Shown here in pieces: positions 41,067 to 49,644 of a stretch of DNA of 64,000 nucleotides. The DNA is from a bacterium HR17 (lineage in GTDB: Bacteria > Armatimonadota > Fervidibacteria > Fervidibacterales > Fervidibacteraceae), in NCBI GenBank assembly GCA_002898575.1, contig BEHT01000001.1, forward strand, positions 62,001 through 126,000, read 5' to 3'. The notes beneath the pieces are model-generated. The model was not told where the DNA came from and did no database searches. It saw nothing but the letters and a program-made list of their open reading frames with translations. A program made the translations under genes and the position numbers. Position 1 is the stretch's first letter; each line of letters opens with the position of its first letter.

Positions 41067-41636
41067 TCAATTGGTGTGGGGGAACTGCAACAAGTCACCG
41101 CGCGGTGGCGCTGGCGGCAGTTCGGCGATTTCTTGGGGTAAATGCTCGGACAGCCAATCTTCCAGTCGGTTCCCGTCCACGAACTCTATGGGGATACCGG
41201 GCAACGCCGTCGTGGCGTTGAGGGCTTCAGGGGTGAAACCGCCGGTCGTGATGAAGATGGCTTTCATCGCCCCTTCCTCTTTAGCAAAATGGCGCAGCCG
41301 GTGCACAAGGTGCACACCGATTAACTGGTCTGCACCTCGTACGCAATAGATCGCGTAAACGCCGCCGAGCAATTCGCGCGGGTGAAGGGCGATGACCGCG
41401 ATCCCATCGGCTTCGCCGTCCAAGGGCGCGATGTGGTCTACGCGCAATCCCATGCGGGCGATCAGCGCAGTTATCAAATCAGCGAAATGTTGAAGGGGCA
41501 GGGCATCCAAACGGACGAGCAAATCGCCGACAGGCTCTACAGCGGGGCGCTGTCGGGGAGGCGTGAAGGCTTGGGCGATTGCGATCAGGATGAACCCGAT
41601 GACAATGACCAACAACACATTGAAGGGGAACGGCAT
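41067..41636 (-). CDS. Membrane-anchored Mrr-like (restriction-endonuclease-fold) protein
   Basis: An N-terminal membrane helix (residues 4-23) is followed by a Mrr-type restriction endonuclease-like domain: HFADLITALIARMGLRVDHI, a DGEADG acidic turn, YAIYCVRGADQLIGVHLVHRL, and the GGFTPEALNAT and IEFVDGNRLEDWL segments that are typical of Mrr_cat. The catalytic Q-x-K of active Mrr enzymes reads C-V-R here, so cleavage is doubtful. Such proteins may act in DNA quality control at the membrane. It lies 16 bases upstream of the pterin dehydratase gene. Confidence 0.75.
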   Translation of the reverse strand: MPFPFNVLLVIVIGFILIAIAQAFTPPRQRPAVEPVGDLLVRLDALPLQHFADLITALIARMGLRVDHIAPLDGEADGIAVIALHPRELLGGVYAIYCVRGADQLIGVHLVHRLRHFAKEEGAMKAIFITTGGFTPEALNATTALPGIPIEFVDGNRLEDWLSEHLPQEIAELPPAPPRGDLLQFPHTN

Positions 41637-41722
41637 TGCCAGATCACCTCACGCCCCAAGCATGACACGGTTGCAGCGCGTTTGCCACCGGTCAGTCCCT
41701 CACGGGGACCTTAATGCATGCC

Positions 41723-42391
41723 TCAGCCACCGCCCACGCCCATCATGGGGTGCGGTGGGGGCGGGCTGCCGTTCGCGACCGCTGTCAGCACGCTCGCGAA
41801 AAAGTGTTGATACATGTCGGGATGTGGCGGTGCCATCCCTGTGTAAGTTGCGATGACCTGCCCGTCTTTGCGAACGACGACGACCGTCGGCGTCGCCTTG
41901 ATTTGCCATTGGCGGGCGACTTTGCCCCCTTTGTCCCAGAGCACTAAGGTGTTGACGGGACGCTGTTTCAGTGCGCGACGCACTGCTTGGGCATCTGCAT
42001 CTACAAACACCGTCGCGACCAACGCGCCCTTGGCTTTGCCGTCTTGTAAGGCGATGGCTTTGGTGACCCCCTGCAATTGCTGGCGCGAATAAGGGCACTG
42101 GGTGCCGACAAAGTCCAGCACCAATCCGCGCACGCCATCGCGTTTGAGCAAGTTCGCGATGGTCACCAGCGTCCCCTCTTTGATGCCGTTGCCGTTCGCT
42201 AACACGACAAAAGCGTGGTTGGATACTTTCCGACCGGTAAGGCTCAGCGGGCTTGAGGCGTTGGATTCTGAGGGGCAACCGCCGCACGCTGCATCATGGT
42301 GGGACGGGGTTTGCTGTTTGGGGGCTGCTGTCGCGATGCCTAATCCCACGACCGCACCCAAAAGCAATAAGCCCTTAACAAGCCGTCTCAT
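41723..42391 (-). CDS. Exported thioredoxin-fold protein with single active-site Cys
   Basis: The ATG at 42391 has GGAGGTG 8 bases upstream. A signal peptide (1-23, cut near TAAP) is followed by a linker with His and Cys (HHDAACGGC). The redoxin domain has VLDFVGTQCPYSRQQL, and C99-P-Y-S102 replaces the usual C-x-x-C, so the second Cys is missing. A conserved cis-Pro falls in IKATPTVVVV. The protein is likely periplasmic, related to TlpA/ResA or AhpC; peroxidase activity with one Cys is possible. The C-terminus is Pro/Gly-rich. Confidence 0.75.
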   Translation of the reverse strand: MRRLVKGLLLLGAVVGLGIATAAPKQQTPSHHDAACGGCPSESNASSPLSLTGRKVSNHAFVVLANGNGIKEGTLVTIANLLKRDGVRGLVLDFVGTQCPYSRQQLQGVTKAIALQDGKAKGALVATVFVDADAQAVRRALKQRPVNTLVLWDKGGKVARQWQIKATPTVVVVRKDGQVIATYTGMAPPHPDMYQHFFASVLTAVANGSPPPPHPMMGVGGG

Positions 42392-42567
42392 CGCCACGCA
42401 CCTCCTTGATGAGGGAGCGCCCAAACAATGATGGCATCAGGGTCATCCAAAAGACACATACCGTTCCCCGTGACACCCTGTCATGCCACCCAATGCTGAG
42501 CCGCTCCCGTAGGCGCCCGACAAACTGCAACGGCTGTGCGCTTTGTTGAGTTCCCGCGACCGTTTCG

Positions 42568-43296
42568 TCAGTGCCAACGCAGCGGTTCTGTCTGTGTCGG
42601 CAGTGTCGGAGGAGTGAGGGGCGTTAGGTCGCTGAGTTCAAGCACCCGCAAAGCATAAAGGGTCGCTTCGGTGCGGTTGCGCAAGTTCAGTTTCCGCAAG
42701 ATGCGGGTGACATGTTCTTTCACCGTGCCAGGACGAATTTGGAGGAGACGGGCAATCTCTTTGTTGCTCAATCCTTGTGCGACCAAGCGCAGCACTTCCT
42801 GTTCGCGGGGGGACAGTTGACGCCAGCCAGGCACCGGGTTCGTCAGGGCTTGCAAGAGCCTCTCGGTGAACTCGCGTTGGATCCATGGCTTGCCTTGCTG
42901 GATGGACTGCAACGCCAATAGCAGCAAAGAGGGGTCGCTTTCTTTGGAAAGGTAACCGATCGCTCCGGCGCGGATGCTGTTAACCAACATCTCGGGTGTG
43001 GCGTAACCCGTTAAAATCAGCACCTTGGTGTTGGGGTTGATTGTCCGCAGTTGCCGGATGACTTTGAAGTCTGTAGAACGGGCGATGGATAAGTCCATGA
43101 TGACGATATCCGCCGGCATTTGCTGGGCACAGCGCAGGATCTGGTCGGCGTTGTTGGCTTCGCCGACGACGCAATAGTTCGTGTGCTGCTCCAAGAAGGT
43201 GCGCAAGCCCAGCAAAAACAAAGGGTGATCATCGGCGATGATAAGCGAAACGCTCTCTTGCAGGGCATGTTTACCGTCTCCCCGGCGCGTCCTCAT
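42568..43296 (-). CDS. NarL/FixJ-type response regulator
   Basis: The receiver domain (about 15-130) has the acidic pair DD22-23, the phosphoacceptor D68 in IVIMDLSIA, and K in YLSKES. The C-terminal LuxR-type HTH reads LSPREQEVLRLVAQGLSNKEIA then GTVKEHVTRILRKLNLRNRTEA. It would bind DNA as a dimer once phosphorylated. No sensor kinase is adjacent; the histidine kinase at 15.8 kb is a candidate only by being in the same window. The ATG at 43296 has GAGGTGATG upstream. Confidence 0.92.
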   Translation of the reverse strand: MRTRRGDGKHALQESVSLIIADDHPLFLLGLRTFLEQHTNYCVVGEANNADQILRCAQQMPADIVIMDLSIARSTDFKVIRQLRTINPNTKVLILTGYATPEMLVNSIRAGAIGYLSKESDPSLLLLALQSIQQGKPWIQREFTERLLQALTNPVPGWRQLSPREQEVLRLVAQGLSNKEIARLLQIRPGTVKEHVTRILRKLNLRNRTEATLYALRVLELSDLTPLTPPTLPTQTEPLRWH

Positions 43297-43329
43297 AACC
43301 GCGCATCACCTCGGCTGGCTAACACTTTG

Positions 43330-43704
43330 TCACAACGGCTCTATTCGCACCTTCACACCTTCTTTGACCGATTGGAAAACCGACGCATCGCCAACGATGT
43401 GCCCGAAGATGTTGACGGGGCTGGCGGGACGAATTTCGTCCGGCGATCGGCTGGCGGGTGTCGGTCCGAAAAAGATGCAGATCGCCTTACCTGGCACCCA
43501 GTAACCCAAATCACCCTTGTTGACGACGGCTTGCGGGTTGTCCGGCGGGCAATCCACAGGGACGCTGAAGTAAATTTCGTCGCCCCAGCGTAACGCTACG
43601 CCTTCCAACGGCAACGCGGCGCTGATGCAGCGCGCCGTCGCGCTGTCATTCAGCACGGCTTCAGCGGTGACATCGCCGGCACGGATGAGCACGCGTGCGC
43701 CCAT
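43330..43704 (-). CDS. Cyclophilin-like fold protein
   Basis: The 124-residue protein matches the TM1367-type cyclophilin-like family (Cyclophil_like): SATARCISAALPLEG, then RWGDEIYFSVPV, GDLGYWVPGKAICIFFGPTP and a final PVNIFGHIVGD segment. The fold is related to peptidyl-prolyl isomerases, though these bacterial forms lack a known activity. It starts 3 bases after the end of the glycoside hydrolase-like gene, so the two are co-translated. Confidence 0.8.
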   Translation of the reverse strand: MGARVLIRAGDVTAEAVLNDSATARCISAALPLEGVALRWGDEIYFSVPVDCPPDNPQAVVNKGDLGYWVPGKAICIFFGPTPASRSPDEIRPASPVNIFGHIVGDASVFQSVKEGVKVRIEPL

Positions 43705-43707
43705 CGT

Positions 43708-44631
43708 TCACATCGCCCCCCACACTTGCTGGAAAAACGCTTTTTCTTCGCCGTCCAACTGATCCCAGAGACGCTGCTGGCGCAGGTCAAAGAGGCGGTA
43801 AATTTTTTCGTGAGGCGTAAAGAACCATCCGGCTGCTCCGGCGGTGTAGGCGGATTGAAAGTCTTGCAGCAAATCCTGAGCCGTCGGTTCGTAGCGCGGC
43901 GCTGTGCCTCGGTGCAGCGATTCCTGATAGAGGACGGGCATCTCGTGATCTAAGGCGCGCAGCCACTCCCGATATTGAGCCGTCCACTCCGCAGTTTTTC
44001 CAGCCGTGCGCGGTGTGCAGGGGCGATGAAAAGCGAGGAAATCCACCCCACCGTTGAAGAGGTATTTGGTCATTTCCTCTCGCGGCAAATCGCCCGAATG
44101 AGATGCCGTGACGAGCCGCCGCGCATCCTGCGCCTTTGCCGCGTCTCTCAGCGCTTTCACCTCGTCCATGTGGACGAACCGCGCATCGCGCAGGTTGCGT
44201 TCCGTCGCCATGTCCAAATACCAGTTTTCAAAAACGCCCAGTGCCTGCAGCACAGTCGCCACCGCCCGCAAATGCGCCTCGTGGTTAGCCAGTTGGGGTT
44301 CACCCGATGCATTGCCGCGCCCGATGGTGACACCTACGATGAAGCCGCGTCGGTCGCACTCGCGCACGAACCACTGCAGTTTGGACAAGAAAGGCTCACG
44401 CGGGTTGCCTTGTCGGTCCAGTGCTGCGACATCCAGATGAGACACACGCCAATTTGCCCATATCCGCACGCAATTGACGCCAAATTGCTGAAAGTCGGTC
44501 AAATCGCGACGGACAAATTCCTCAGGTGCACTGAGACCGCCACAATAGTTGACGCCCAGCAGAAAGGTCTGTTGATGGTTTAGCGTAAACTGTGTCCCCC
44601 GAACGCCCAACACCGTAGCCACGCCGTTCAC
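43708..44631 (-). CDS. GH-A clan (GH5-like) glycoside hydrolase or relative
   Basis: The protein has a beta/alpha-barrel outline: FLLGVNYCGGLS, then FQQFGVNCVRIWANW, YLDMATERN at strand 4 and PVLYQESLHRG at strand 7. The E of ATERN aligns with the acid/base of the N-E-P motif and E of YQES with the nucleophile, so catalysis is possible, but N-E-P has become T-E-R. There is no signal peptide, so it is cytoplasmic unless exported otherwise. GTG starts at 44631 and 44622 are both possible. Substrate unknown. Confidence 0.7.
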   Translation of the reverse strand: MNGVATVLGVRGTQFTLNHQQTFLLGVNYCGGLSAPEEFVRRDLTDFQQFGVNCVRIWANWRVSHLDVAALDRQGNPREPFLSKLQWFVRECDRRGFIVGVTIGRGNASGEPQLANHEAHLRAVATVLQALGVFENWYLDMATERNLRDARFVHMDEVKALRDAAKAQDARRLVTASHSGDLPREEMTKYLFNGGVDFLAFHRPCTPRTAGKTAEWTAQYREWLRALDHEMPVLYQESLHRGTAPRYEPTAQDLLQDFQSAYTAGAAGWFFTPHEKIYRLFDLRQQRLWDQLDGEEKAFFQQVWGAM

Positions 44632-44703
44632 CCCCTACGGTGTCGTTGCACGCGGAACACCGTGAAATTTGCCACGAAGGGGGCAAAGAACGCAAGATTT
44701 CTG

Positions 44704-46461
44704 TCACATCTGCTCGTGCGGGAACGAACTCAGCGAAGTTTCCATCCCCATCTGAAGCCGATACATGCGGGCATACCAGCCACCGTTCGCCATCAACGCG
44801 TCGTGCGTGCCCCGCTCCACGATTTGCCCGTCCTGCACGACCAAAATCAAGTCACAATCGCGCACCATAGACAACCGGTGGGAAACGATAACGGTCGTCC
44901 GCCCTTCCATCAACCGCTCCAAAGTCGCTTGAATGACGGCTTCGCTTTCGGGTTCCACAGAGGCTGTCGCTTCGTCCAGCAGCAAAATTTTGGGGTCAGC
45001 GAGGAAGGCGCGGGCGATGCAAAGGCGCTGCTTTTGACCGCCTGACAGCCGAACGCCCCGCTCACCGACGACAGTGTCGTAGCCGTTGGGCAACTCCTCA
45101 ATGAACTCGTGGGCGTTTGCCAATTTCGCTGCCGCCACGAGTTCGTCGTCGGTCGCGTCCAAGCGCCCATAGCGGATGTTGTTGCGCACCGTGTCGTTGA
45201 ACAAAAAGGGCTCTTGCGTGACGATGGCGCAATGGCGGCGCAAACTCTCCTGCGTGACTTGCCGTAGGTCGTAGCCGTCCAGTAAAATGCGCCCTTGCTG
45301 CGGCTCATACAGGCGCAACAGCAACGCTAAAATCGTGCTCTTGCCCGCCCCCGATGGACCGACGATGCCGACCTTTTGCCCCGGCAACACCTCAAAACTG
45401 ACATCGCGTAGGACGACATTTTTGTCGTCGTAGGCGAAAGTCACACGGTCAAAAACGATGTGCCCACGCACTTCGGTCAGGGCGACGGCGTCAGGCGCAT
45501 CGGTGATTTCCAGCGGTGCGTCCAAAATCTCAAAGACGCGGGACGCCGACGCGATTGCCCGCTGCACCATCTCGTTGATTTGCGCCAGCGAAAAGACGGG
45601 CGAAAACAACTGCCACCAATAGCCCCGATAGGCGACCAACCCGCCGATGGTGAATTCACCCCGCAAAACGAACAGCGCCCCGACGCCGATCATCACGACG
45701 CTGGAGAAAAAGCCGACGGTGAAAACGGCGGGGAAGTAAACGGTGCGGGCGATGACGCCTTTGATGCTTTCGTCCAAGTAGCGGCGGTTTTCCTGCTCAA
45801 ACCGCTGCAGTTCGTAAAGTTCGCGGGCAAAGGCTTTGATGACTAACATGCCCAGCAAGTTTTCCTGCAATTTCGCCGAGACATCACCCAGCCGGTCGCG
45901 GATGCGCCGATATAGCCCACGAATGCGGGCGTTGAACAACCACACCATCGCCGCCACGCCCAACATCGGCAGCAAAGTCAGCGTCCCAACTTTCCAGTTG
46001 AGTGCAACGACGATGCCTGCCACACCGACAAATTGCAAGGCGTTGGCGATGATGTTATCCACGCCGTTGATGGCGATTTCCTGCAGCGTGTCCACATCGC
46101 CGATGACGCGGGCGATCAAATCGCCGCTGCGCCGCTCATGGAAGAAGCGGAGCGAGTGGCTTTGCAGTTTGCGGTAGAGTTCGTTGCGCAAGTCGTAGAC
46201 AAAGCGCTGCCCGACGACGCCCAAAAGATAAGTCCGCAGCGCTGACAACCCTGCGCCGACAAGGTGCACAGCGACCATGACCAGCAAGGCGGGGAGGAGC
46301 AAACCGACCTCGCGGCGAACGATCACCTCGTCCACGATGAACTTCCAGACAAGCGGGTGAAACAGTTGCGCGGGCGTCGCCAACAGCAGGCACAACAACC
46401 CGACGGCAATCTGCCACCGATAAGGCTTCAAGTAGCGCAGCAACCGCACGAACTGCGTCAT
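44704..46461 (-). CDS. ABC exporter, fused membrane and ATPase domains (MsbA-like)
   Basis: The 585-residue half-transporter has six membrane helices (about 15-310) and an ATPase with Walker A GPSGAGKST (about 378), signature LSGGQKQRLCIARAF, Walker B ILLLDEATASVEPESE and His switch VIVSHRL. It would form a homodimer or pair with another half. MsbA-type proteins flip lipid A or export drugs and lipids. It stands next to the glycoside hydrolase gene and 72 bases before it, without an obvious partner. The ATG at 46461 is the start. Confidence 0.92.
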   Translation of the reverse strand: MTQFVRLLRYLKPYRWQIAVGLLCLLLATPAQLFHPLVWKFIVDEVIVRREVGLLLPALLVMVAVHLVGAGLSALRTYLLGVVGQRFVYDLRNELYRKLQSHSLRFFHERRSGDLIARVIGDVDTLQEIAINGVDNIIANALQFVGVAGIVVALNWKVGTLTLLPMLGVAAMVWLFNARIRGLYRRIRDRLGDVSAKLQENLLGMLVIKAFARELYELQRFEQENRRYLDESIKGVIARTVYFPAVFTVGFFSSVVMIGVGALFVLRGEFTIGGLVAYRGYWWQLFSPVFSLAQINEMVQRAIASASRVFEILDAPLEITDAPDAVALTEVRGHIVFDRVTFAYDDKNVVLRDVSFEVLPGQKVGIVGPSGAGKSTILALLLRLYEPQQGRILLDGYDLRQVTQESLRRHCAIVTQEPFLFNDTVRNNIRYGRLDATDDELVAAAKLANAHEFIEELPNGYDTVVGERGVRLSGGQKQRLCIARAFLADPKILLLDEATASVEPESEAVIQATLERLMEGRTTVIVSHRLSMVRDCDLILVVQDGQIVERGTHDALMANGGWYARMYRLQMGMETSLSSFPHEQM

Positions 46462-46765
46462 CGGTGTTTGCTATCTCCTTTCCCACGCCGTTGCTACCTT
46501 GCCCGCACAAATCTTTATCGTGCGGCAGGTTTTATGGCGTGCTGGTGCCGTGCGCTCAACCTATCGTCTTTGGACGCAACCGCCCGATGTCATCCGTCGG
46601 CGTTGTGGCGACATTCATCCCCTACGCGCTCGTTGGGGCGCCGTCTCTTGTCGTTAGCGAGCCGGTTTTTGCTCCGCTTTGCGTGTCGCCTTTTTGCCCG
46701 CCCTTTCGTCACGGCTCTCGCCGATGCACGAACGCTCCGCAACTTTACCGTCAACGCCTCCTGCC
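46462..46765. other. Gene-free stretch
   Basis: About 300 bases between the ABC exporter start and the aldolase stop. On both strands I see only open frames that are mirror images of the neighbours, without ribosome sites. No promoter, repeat or terminator stands out. Confidence 0.4.
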
Positions 46766-47536
46766 CTATTGGTCCATCGCCGAACGCACCGTTGCGACCG
46801 TTTGCTGCAAGGTTTGGTGCAGCAACCGCGCATCGGACGAAACGGCGACGAACCGAAAACCTTGCGCGAACCGTTGGCGCGCTTCGTCCGCCGATGCCGT
46901 TTGGATGCCGGCGGCTTTGCCGAATTCGTTGGCGGCGTCCACGACCGCTTGCACAGCGGCTTGCCAACGGGAGTTATCGCGGAACGGCGTGCCTGTCAAC
47001 CCCAGCGACGCCGCCAAATCATTTGGACCGACGAACACGACATCCACGCCGTCCACGCGGCAAATTTCCCGCACTTGCCGCACAGCCTCGTGATGCTCCA
47101 CTTGCACGGCGACGAGGATGTGGTCGTTGGCAGCGACGAAGTAGTCATCGCCGTGCCACAGTTGTGCCAGGAAACCGCCGACGCTGCGGGCGCCTTGCGG
47201 CGGAAATTTGGCGGCGTCCACCGCCCGTTTGGCTTCATCCGCGTTCATCACCATCGGCACCAAGATGCCCAACGCGCCCGTGTCCAGCGCCCGCTTGATC
47301 AGGGCGACATCGTTCCATGCGACCCGCACGACGGGCACGGTCTCCGTCGCCAACAGTTCGTGCACTGCCAGCAGCGTGGCGTCATAGCCCAACGCGCCGT
47401 GTTCCGTGTCCACGACGACCCAATCAAAACCGACCCGCCCCATGATGGCGGCGATGGCGGGTGAACCGAGGCTCAGCCAGCAACCCAGTGTCGCTTTGCC
47501 CTGTTGCAACAGCGCCCGCACGCGGTTAGTGCGCAT
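46766..47536 (-). CDS. HpcH/HpaI-family aldolase
   Basis: Class II pyruvate-type aldolases cleave 2-keto-3-deoxy acids or 4-hydroxy-2-oxoheptanedioate. The typical segments are GCWLSLGSPAIAAIMG, FDWVVVDTEHG (with the metal-binding Glu and the catalytic His), RVAWNDVALIKRALDTGALGILVPMV in two parts, and VFVGPNDLAASLG (Asp in the NDLA motif). Length (256 aa) is normal. The gene is divergent from a sugar permease gene. The sugar-acid substrate is not clear. Confidence 0.92.
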   Translation of the reverse strand: MRTNRVRALLQQGKATLGCWLSLGSPAIAAIMGRVGFDWVVVDTEHGALGYDATLLAVHELLATETVPVVRVAWNDVALIKRALDTGALGILVPMVMNADEAKRAVDAAKFPPQGARSVGGFLAQLWHGDDYFVAANDHILVAVQVEHHEAVRQVREICRVDGVDVVFVGPNDLAASLGLTGTPFRDNSRWQAAVQAVVDAANEFGKAAGIQTASADEARQRFAQGFRFVAVSSDARLLHQTLQQTVATVRSAMDQ

Positions 47537-47624
47537 CTTCGTCCCCCCATCCGTTCATAGAAACTTTTGCGCGTTCGCCTTACAATGGTGGCACGCGTGC
47601 TCGGATAAGGGGGAACAAGGTGCG

Positions 47625-48536
47625 ATGGCGCGATGGGCACTCCTTTTGCTTATTTGGCTGGTAGCGATCAGCGCCTTTGGCATACGGACGCCGGAGTTTG
47701 TGCGTCCGACCAACTTGTTGGAAATGACCCGCCAGTTCACTGAAGTTGCCGTCATGGCGCTGCCGATGACAGCGTTGCTGATCGCTGGCGGCATTGACCT
47801 TTCTGTGGCGTCCGTTTTGGCGATGGCGACAGTCATTGTCGGCTGGAGTTACCGCGCTGGTGTCCCCCTCACCATCGGCGTGCCGCTGGCGTTGCTGGGC
47901 GGGGCGTTGATGGGAGCAGTCAACGGCGCCTGCATCGCTTACCTGCGGTTGCCGCCCATCATCGTCACGCTGGCGACGATGGCGCTCTTTCGTGGGTTGG
48001 CAATGGGCGTGACAGGGGGCGGAAAGGTGAGTGGGTTTCCCCGCGCCTTTTTGGCGATCGGGCAAGACCAATGGTTGGGCATCGTGCCTGTCCAACTGCC
48101 GTTGTTGCTCACGCTGGCAGCGCTGACTTGGTTTGTGCTCCACCAGACGGTGTGGGGGCGACACATTTACGCCGTCGGCGCCGGCGAGGAAGCAGCGCGC
48201 TTTTCAGGGGTGCCCGTTGAAGCGACCAAATTGGGGCTGTATGTCGCCAGCGGGCTGTTCGCAGCGTTAGCAGGCGTGCTCTATGTCGCCCGATTTAACA
48301 CGGCAAAAGCCGACGCCTACTTAGGCGCTGAACTGGATGTCATCACCGCTGTCTTGTTAGGCGGCACGCCGCTGACGGGCGGCGAAGGTTCGCTGACCGG
48401 CACGCTGTTGGCGCTGTTGTTGCTATGCACCTTGCGGCGGGGCTTGGACATGGCGCAAATCGGAACGGAGCAGCAAGCCATCCTGACGGGCGCGTTGCTC
48501 ATCCTCGCCGTCGCCCTTGGACAAAAGCGACGGTGA
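47625..48536 (+). CDS. ABC sugar permease (RbsC/BPD_transp_2 family)
   Basis: The ATG at 47625 has AAGGTG 5 bases upstream; the long frame before it is the shadow of the aldolase gene. The protein has about nine membrane helices and RbsC-type landmarks: ALLIAGGIDLSVASVLAMA near residue 60, VTLATMALFRGLA, and the EAARFSGVPVEATKL and ITAVLLGGTPLTGGEGS segments. No ATPase (RbsA) or binding protein (RbsB) gene lies within reach, so it must use components encoded elsewhere. A PfkB-family kinase gene follows 47 bases later. Confidence 0.9.
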   Translation: MARWALLLLIWLVAISAFGIRTPEFVRPTNLLEMTRQFTEVAVMALPMTALLIAGGIDLSVASVLAMATVIVGWSYRAGVPLTIGVPLALLGGALMGAVNGACIAYLRLPPIIVTLATMALFRGLAMGVTGGGKVSGFPRAFLAIGQDQWLGIVPVQLPLLLTLAALTWFVLHQTVWGRHIYAVGAGEEAARFSGVPVEATKLGLYVASGLFAALAGVLYVARFNTAKADAYLGAELDVITAVLLGGTPLTGGEGSLTGTLLALLLLCTLRRGLDMAQIGTEQQAILTGALLILAVALGQKRR

Positions 48537-48583
48537 CGGCTCCGCAACGAGGGCGCCGCACCCTTGGGCGGGGGTGAAAAAGG

Positions 48584-49642
48584 ATGACGCTCACGGAATC
48601 GCGCTTAGCAGAACTGCTGGACGGTTTCCCGCAGGTGCGCATCGCGCTCGTCGGCGACTTCTTTCTGGACAAATATTTGGACTGCGATCGGCAGTTGAGC
48701 GAGGTGTCGCTGGAAACGGGGTTGGAAGCCTACCAAGTCGTGCGGGTGCGGTGCTACCCGGGAGCGGCAGGCACCGTTGCCGCCAACTTGAAAGCGCTGG
48801 AAGTCGGCAGGGTTTACGCCGTCGGGTTTACAGGCGATGACGGCGAAGGTTACGAACTACGGCGCGGCTTAGCCCGATGGGGCGTGGACACGACTTACCT
48901 TTTCGTGCGCTCGGATTTGCTGACGCCGACTTACACCAAACCGATGATGCGTGAACACGATGGGCGCATCCACGAACTCAACCGCTTGGACATTCGTCCC
49001 CGCCAACCCCTGCCCGAGGATTTGCAAAATGACATCCTTGCGGCGTTGGAACGCTTGCTGCCTGAGGTGGACGCCGTGATCGTCGCCGACCAAGTGCCGG
49101 AGCGCAACTGGGGCGTCATCACCGATCGCGTGCGGGCGATGCTCGTTAGTTGGGCAGCCACTCGTCCACGACCCCTCTTTTACGCCGATTCGCGCGTGCG
49201 TATCGGCGAGTTCACCCACTTTGTCGTCAAGCCCAACCGCTTTGAAGCGGCGCAAGCGGTCTTGGGAGCCCGTCCCGAAGAAGTTTCGCTAGAGCAAGCG
49301 ACGGCGTTCGCTCAAAGGCTGTTTGACCGCACGGGCAAGCCCGTGTTCGTCACGGCGGGCGAACAGGGCATCATCGTTGCAGCGACAGGCGGTGTTTGGC
49401 ATGTGCCAGCCGTGCCCGTGACGGGCGAGATTGACATCACGGGCGCCGGCGACAGTGTGACAGGCGGGTTGGTGCCTGCGCTCTGCCTTGGAGCGCACCC
49501 CGTTGAAGCCGCGACCGTCGGCAATTTGGTGGCGTCCATCACGGTTCAGCAGGTCGGCGTGACCGGAACGGCGACGCGGTCGCAAGTGTTAGACCGGTTT
49601 CGGGAGTGCGCCGAGTCCCTTTGTCCGCGCCGGCTGGCGTGA
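48584..49642 (+). CDS. PfkB-family kinase, RfaE/HldE-like
   Basis: The protein has the PfkB pattern: IALVGDFFLDKYLDC at the start, PGAAGTVAANLKAL (the sugar-site GG/AxGN region as PGAAGTVA), GFTGDDGEGYELR, and the C-terminal DITGAGDSVTGGLV with the catalytic Asp. The N-terminal segment resembles the kinase domain of HldE/RfaE, which phosphorylates heptose 7-phosphate in lipopolysaccharide core synthesis; the nucleotidyltransferase domain is absent. The ATG at 48584 follows GGGGTGAAAAAGG. It could act on the sugar taken up by the upstream permease. Confidence 0.88.
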   Translation: MTLTESRLAELLDGFPQVRIALVGDFFLDKYLDCDRQLSEVSLETGLEAYQVVRVRCYPGAAGTVAANLKALEVGRVYAVGFTGDDGEGYELRRGLARWGVDTTYLFVRSDLLTPTYTKPMMREHDGRIHELNRLDIRPRQPLPEDLQNDILAALERLLPEVDAVIVADQVPERNWGVITDRVRAMLVSWAATRPRPLFYADSRVRIGEFTHFVVKPNRFEAAQAVLGARPEEVSLEQATAFAQRLFDRTGKPVFVTAGEQGIIVAATGGVWHVPAVPVTGEIDITGAGDSVTGGLVPALCLGAHPVEAATVGNLVASITVQQVGVTGTATRSQVLDRFRECAESLCPRRLA

Positions 49643-49644
49643 CC

